Source: an uncultured Curvibacter sp. | GTDB taxonomy: Bacteria > Pseudomonadota > Gammaproteobacteria > Burkholderiales > Burkholderiaceae | Assembly (NCBI GenBank): GCA_946481355.1 | Contig: CAMLNH010000102.1 | Coordinates: 1 to 8,517 of the forward strand | Direction: 5' to 3' | Length of the DNA: 8,517 nt | Shown here: piece after piece, positions 5,613 to 8,517 of the stretch | Position numbering within the stretch: the stretch's first letter is position 1 | How the letters are laid out: each line of letters starts with the position of its first letter | Position numbers and translations under genes: made by a program | The notes under the pieces: model-generated | What the model was told of the DNA's origin: nothing | Database searches by the model: none | Seen by the model: only the letters and a program-made list of their open reading frames with translations

Positions 5613-7732
5613 GCCGCGCCCCCAGCCAGGGCCTGGGCGGCGGCGGTCTCCTGCGCCTTCTTGGCAAACTCGGCGCGCAGGGCACGCAGCTTCTCGCGCG
5701 GGTCTTCCTTCACGGTGGCCGTGTCCAGCGCCATCTCGGCGATGAAGCGGCTCGGTTGTGCGCTGACCATCTCGCGGCCTTTCTTGCGCTTCCTGGGCCA
5801 GCTCACGGCCAATGTGCGCTGAGCGCGCGTGATGCCCACGTACATGAGGCGGCGTTCCTCCTGCAGGCGTTGCGCGATGTTCTCGTTCACGGCCTCGTGC
5901 TCGCGCTGCGAACCACCGATGGAGTCGCCGCCTTCGTCCAGCTTGAAGGGCAGCATGCCCTCGGTCACACCCACCAGCATCACGTGCGGCCACTCCAGGC
6001 CCTTGGCGGCGTGCAGGGTGGAGAGGGTCACCACGTTCTGGTCCTTCTCGCGTTCGCTGATGGTCGAGAGCAGCGAGACGGTCTGCGCCACTTCGAGCAG
6101 GGATTTCTTCTCGCTGGCCAGCGTCACGCCCGCGGTGTCGTCGATCTCGCCGCCGCAGCGCTTGGCCATCCAGTCGCAGAACTCCATGACGTTGATCCAG
6201 CGGTTGGCGGCCACGCGTTCGTTGTCCTCGCTGTCGTAGAGGTGCTTTTCGTAGCCGATGTCCTTGAGCCAGTCGGCCATGAAGGCGCGCGCGTCCTCGG
6301 CGCCCGTGGTCTGGCGCGCGCGGTACTCGAGGTCGTTGATATAGCGGCCGAACTCGTGCAGGCTGCCCACGGCACGCGCGTTGAGCACCGAACCCAGGGA
6401 AGACGAGAACAGGCCTTCAAAGAGGCTGACCTTGTACTGGCTGGCGAAGGTGCCGAGCGACTGCAGGGTCTGGTGGCCGATGCCGCGCTTGGGTGTGGTC
6501 ACGGCGCGCAGAAAGGCCGGGTCGTCGTCGTTGTTGACCCAGAGCCGGAACCAGGCACAGAGGTCGCGGATCTCGGCGCGGTCGAAGAAGCTGGTGCCGC
6601 CCGAGACCTTGTAGGGGATCTGGGCCTTGCGCAGGGCCTGTTCGAAGATCTTGGCCTGGTGGTTGGCGCGGTAGAGCACGGCGAAGTCCTTGAACTCCTT
6701 GTGCTGCGAATTGGAACGCAAACTCTGGATGCGCGCCACCGCGCGCTCGGCCTCGTGCTCCTCGTTGTCGGCGTCGACCACGCGCACGGGCTCGCCGTCG
6801 CCCAGATCGCTCCAGAGCCGTTTGGGGAAGAGCTTGGGGTTGGGGCCGATCACATTGTTGGCCGCCTGCAGGATGGCGCCGGTGGAGCGGTAGTTCTGCT
6901 CCAGCTTGATGACCTTGAGGTCGGGGAAGTCGATCGGCAGCTTCTTGAGGTTGTCCAGCGTGGCGCCGCGCCAGCCGTAGATGGACTGGTCGTCGTCGCC
7001 CACGGCGGTGAAGCGTGCGGCCCTGGGATCGGGCGGCACCAGCAGCTTGAGCAGCTCGTACTGGGTGGCGTTGGTGTCCTGGTACTCGTCGACCAGGATG
7101 TGGCCCATGATCTTCTGCCACTTGGCCCGCACGTCTTCGTGGTCGCGCAGCAGCTTGAGCGGCAGGCCGATCAGGTCGTCGAAGTCCACGCTCTGGTAGG
7201 CGGCTAGGCGCTCCTCGTAGCGCGCCATGATGCGTGCGGTGATGCGCTCGTTGTCGTCTTTGGCGATCGCCTCGGCCTGGGCGGCGTTGAGCCCCAGGTT
7301 CTTCCACAGGCTGATGGCCCATTGCCACTGGCGCGCGGTGGCCGCGTCCGTGCTGCCACCGGCGTCCTTGAGGATGCTGGTGACGTCGTCGCTGTCGAGG
7401 ATGGAGAACTGCGGCTTGAGACCGACGGCCTCGCCGTCTTCACGCAGCAGATGCACGCCCAGCGCGTGGAAGGTGCAGATGCGCACCTCCTTGGCGGGCT
7501 TGCCGATCAGGCTCTTGGCCCGTTCGCGCATTTCGGCGGCGGCCTTGTTGGTGAAAGTGATGGCCGCGATGCGCTTGGGTTCGAGTCCGGCCTGGATCAG
7601 GCGGCCGATCTTGTGCGTGATGACGCGGGTCTTGCCGGAGCCGGCGCCGGCCAGCACCAGGCAGGGACCGTGCAGGTAATTGACGGCGTCCTGCTGCGCG
7701 AGATTGAGACCGTGGGAGAAGGAAGTCGACAT
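5609..7732 (-). CDS. rep: ATP-dependent DNA helicase Rep (superfamily 1A)
   Basis: Rep is a 3'-5' DNA helicase that helps replication forks pass protein roadblocks and restart. The 707-residue product aligns closely, from memory, with Escherichia coli Rep (673). Visible motifs are: Q motif LNLAQQDAV (10-17), Walker A AGAGSGKT (28-35), motif Ia TFTNKAA (59-65), TFHALG (87-92), motif II VDEYQDTN (214-221), motif III GDDDQSIYGWRG (245-256), motif IV LEQNYRS (277-283), motif V TLHAAKGLEW (around 570-580) and motif VI GITRAQ (around 633-638). The KISGGTSFF-like block (KVSGGTSFFDR) and the NNEEHEAE segment favour Rep over UvrD or PcrA. The C-terminal tail, rich in Ala, Glu and Lys, is somewhat longer than in Escherichia coli. 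The gene starts at ATG 7732 without a strong Shine-Dalgarno, and its stop overlaps the pldA start. Confidence 0.96.
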   Translation of the reverse strand: MSTSFSHGLNLAQQDAVNYLHGPCLVLAGAGSGKTRVITHKIGRLIQAGLEPKRIAAITFTNKAAAEMRERAKSLIGKPAKEVRICTFHALGVHLLREDGEAVGLKPQFSILDSDDVTSILKDAGGSTDAATARQWQWAISLWKNLGLNAAQAEAIAKDDNERITARIMARYEERLAAYQSVDFDDLIGLPLKLLRDHEDVRAKWQKIMGHILVDEYQDTNATQYELLKLLVPPDPRAARFTAVGDDDQSIYGWRGATLDNLKKLPIDFPDLKVIKLEQNYRSTGAILQAANNVIGPNPKLFPKRLWSDLGDGEPVRVVDADNEEHEAERAVARIQSLRSNSQHKEFKDFAVLYRANHQAKIFEQALRKAQIPYKVSGGTSFFDRAEIRDLCAWFRLWVNNDDDPAFLRAVTTPKRGIGHQTLQSLGTFASQYKVSLFEGLFSSSLGSVLNARAVGSLHEFGRYINDLEYRARQTTGAEDARAFMADWLKDIGYEKHLYDSEDNERVAANRWINVMEFCDWMAKRCGGEIDDTAGVTLASEKKSLLEVAQTVSLLSTISEREKDQNVVTLSTLHAAKGLEWPHVMLVGVTEGMLPFKLDEGGDSIGGSQREHEAVNENIAQRLQEERRLMYVGITRAQRTLAVSWPRKRKKGREMVSAQPSRFIAEMALDTATVKEDPREKLRALRAEFAKKAQETAAAQALAGGAA

Positions 7733-7799
7733 GCGGGATGGAGTTGCTGCGGACGATCATAACCAGAGCACGTTTCACACTGCGGCGACAATACACACC
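7733..7799. promoter_or_regulatory. Divergent promoter region between rep and the AEC carrier gene
   Basis: These 67 bases are all that separates the divergent starts. On the - strand, TATGAT (7756-7761) is a good -10 candidate for rep, giving a leader of only about 16 bases; no strong -35 is seen at the expected distance. On the + strand an AT-containing patch (CAATAC, 7789-7794) lies too close to the GTG start to be a standard -10 unless the carrier mRNA is nearly leaderless. Promoters must be in or near this gap, but their exact sites are uncertain. Confidence 0.35.
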
Positions 7800-8517
7800 G
7801 TGTTGCAAATCTTCGCGGTCACCTTCCCCTTCTTCGCCCTCGTGCTCTGCGGCTACCTCGCCGCCCGCCGCCGCATGCTGCCGCTGGAGGCGATACCGGG
7901 ACTCAACGGCTTCGTGCTCTTCTTCGCCCTGCCCTGCATGCTCTACCGCTTCGGGGCCAGCACGCCGATCGCGCAGCTGCTCGACTATTCGGTGTTCTTC
8001 ATCTGGATGCTCTGCGGCCTGGTCATGGTGGGCTTCACCATCGCGGTCACGCTCAACGCGCGCATCCGCTGGAACGACGCGTCTTTCGGCGCCTTGGTCG
8101 CGGCGTTTCCCAACACCGGCTTCATGGGCGTGCCCCTGCTCGTGGCTCTGCTCGGGCCGCTGGCGGCCGCGCCCATCATCGTGGGCATGCTGGTGGACAT
8201 GGTGATCACCACCTCGCTGTGCATCGCGCTGTCGCGCCTGGACGGGGCCGACAAGCATGGCACGGCGGTGGCGCTCAAGAATGCACTCAAGGGCATACTG
8301 ACCAACCCCATGCCCTGGGCCATCCTGCTCGGCGGCGTGGCCTCCTATGTCCAGCTCGAACTGCCGGGACCGGTGCACAAGACCGTGGGCCTGCTGGCCG
8401 ACGCGGCCTCCCCCGTGGCCCTGTTCACCATCGGCGCCGTGCTCCCGCGCTCGCAGATCCTGACAGTGGAAAGCAAACACGCGCCCATCCCACTGCGAGA
8501 CAACGTGCCCCAGGCCG
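7800..8517 (+). CDS. AEC family (auxin efflux carrier-like) transporter, 3' end cut off
   Basis: The frame stays open from GTG 7800 to the window edge, giving 239 codons of a polytopic inner-membrane protein. The N-terminus (LQIFAVTFPFFALVLCGYLAARRRMLP), the early GLNGFVLFFALPCMLYR, the conserved NTGFMGVPLL (residues 105-114), TNPMPWAILLG and SPVALFTIGAVLPRSQIL are hallmarks of bacterial AEC (predicted permease, Mem_trans) proteins. These export or import organic acids such as malonate or other small carboxylates. Family members are about 310-320 residues, so some 70-80 residues, the last helices, are missing. I chose GTG 7800 because homologues begin just before the IFAVTFPFFAL block; TTG 7803 is possible, and an ATG at 7731 in the same frame would overlap the rep start codon. 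No good Shine-Dalgarno is seen. The substrate is not predictable. Confidence 0.9.
   Translation, partial: MLQIFAVTFPFFALVLCGYLAARRRMLPLEAIPGLNGFVLFFALPCMLYRFGASTPIAQLLDYSVFFIWMLCGLVMVGFTIAVTLNARIRWNDASFGALVAAFPNTGFMGVPLLVALLGPLAAAPIIVGMLVDMVITTSLCIALSRLDGADKHGTAVALKNALKGILTNPMPWAILLGGVASYVQLELPGPVHKTVGLLADAASPVALFTIGAVLPRSQILTVESKHAPIPLRDNVPQA

Noticed and set aside
2727..5822. A 1031-codon + strand open frame running antisense through feoB, feoA and most of pldA
   Set aside because: Its translation is a Gly/Ala/Gln/His/Arg-rich mixture without domains, it crosses the feoA promoter region, and the opposite strand holds three clearly recognised genes. Long antisense frames are expected in GC-rich DNA.
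5613..5993. Upstream extension of pldA by 127 codons
   Set aside because: This part lies in another frame of the rep 3' end; a typical signal peptide begins at ATG 5612, which overlaps the rep stop.
5384..7207. A 607-codon + strand open frame antisense to rep
   Set aside because: It is the mirror of the Rep coding frame, whose helicase motifs are complete; the Val/Leu/Gly/Ala/His-rich product shows no domain or signal sequence.
7440..8480. A 346-codon - strand open frame antisense to the AEC carrier and overlapping rep
   Set aside because: The + strand here has clear AEC motifs; the - strand product is a Gln/His/Glu/Arg shadow followed by an out-of-frame reading of rep.

Overview
The window is an ordinary-looking, GC-rich piece of a proteobacterial chromosome. 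Protein flavour (Rep-type helicase, short FeoB, PcaC-like protein, PldA with an N-terminal extension, AEC carrier) suggests Betaproteobacteria, order Burkholderiales, probably near Comamonadaceae; this placement is inference without a database search. I see no mobile elements, CRISPR array, rRNA, tRNA or phage genes, and no broken genes. I do not see a previously undescribed system here. The more interesting points concern how the genes are packed and regulated.

Layout. Positions 1-101 hold the 3' end of a small membrane protein gene on the + strand (DUF2214-like). A 249-base gene-free stretch follows (102-350) and contains a repeated segment that could form alternative RNA pairings. Then come two + strand genes: a MATE-family efflux transporter (351-1685) and a 4-carboxymuconolactone decarboxylase-like protein (1740-2156). 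These converge on a block of four - strand genes, in transcription order rep (ATP-dependent DNA helicase, 7732-5609), pldA (outer membrane phospholipase A, 5612-4506), feoA (4324-4058) and feoB (4061-2178). A divergent + strand AEC-family carrier starts at 7800 and runs off the end of the window.

How the genes work together. feoA and feoB form the ferrous iron uptake module and overlap by an ATGA. They are preceded by a perfect TATAAT -10 box and an AT-rich palindrome resembling a Fur operator. rep and pldA also overlap by an ATGA, so the helicase and the phospholipase are probably co-transcribed. No terminator is visible between pldA and the feo promoter, so readthrough could make a rep-pldA-feoA-feoB transcript. 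That transcript probably ends at a strong intrinsic terminator (stem at 2130-2154) which lies inside the last codons of the convergent decarboxylase-like gene. The MATE and decarboxylase genes are 54 bases apart and probably share a transcript, but nothing here links their functions.
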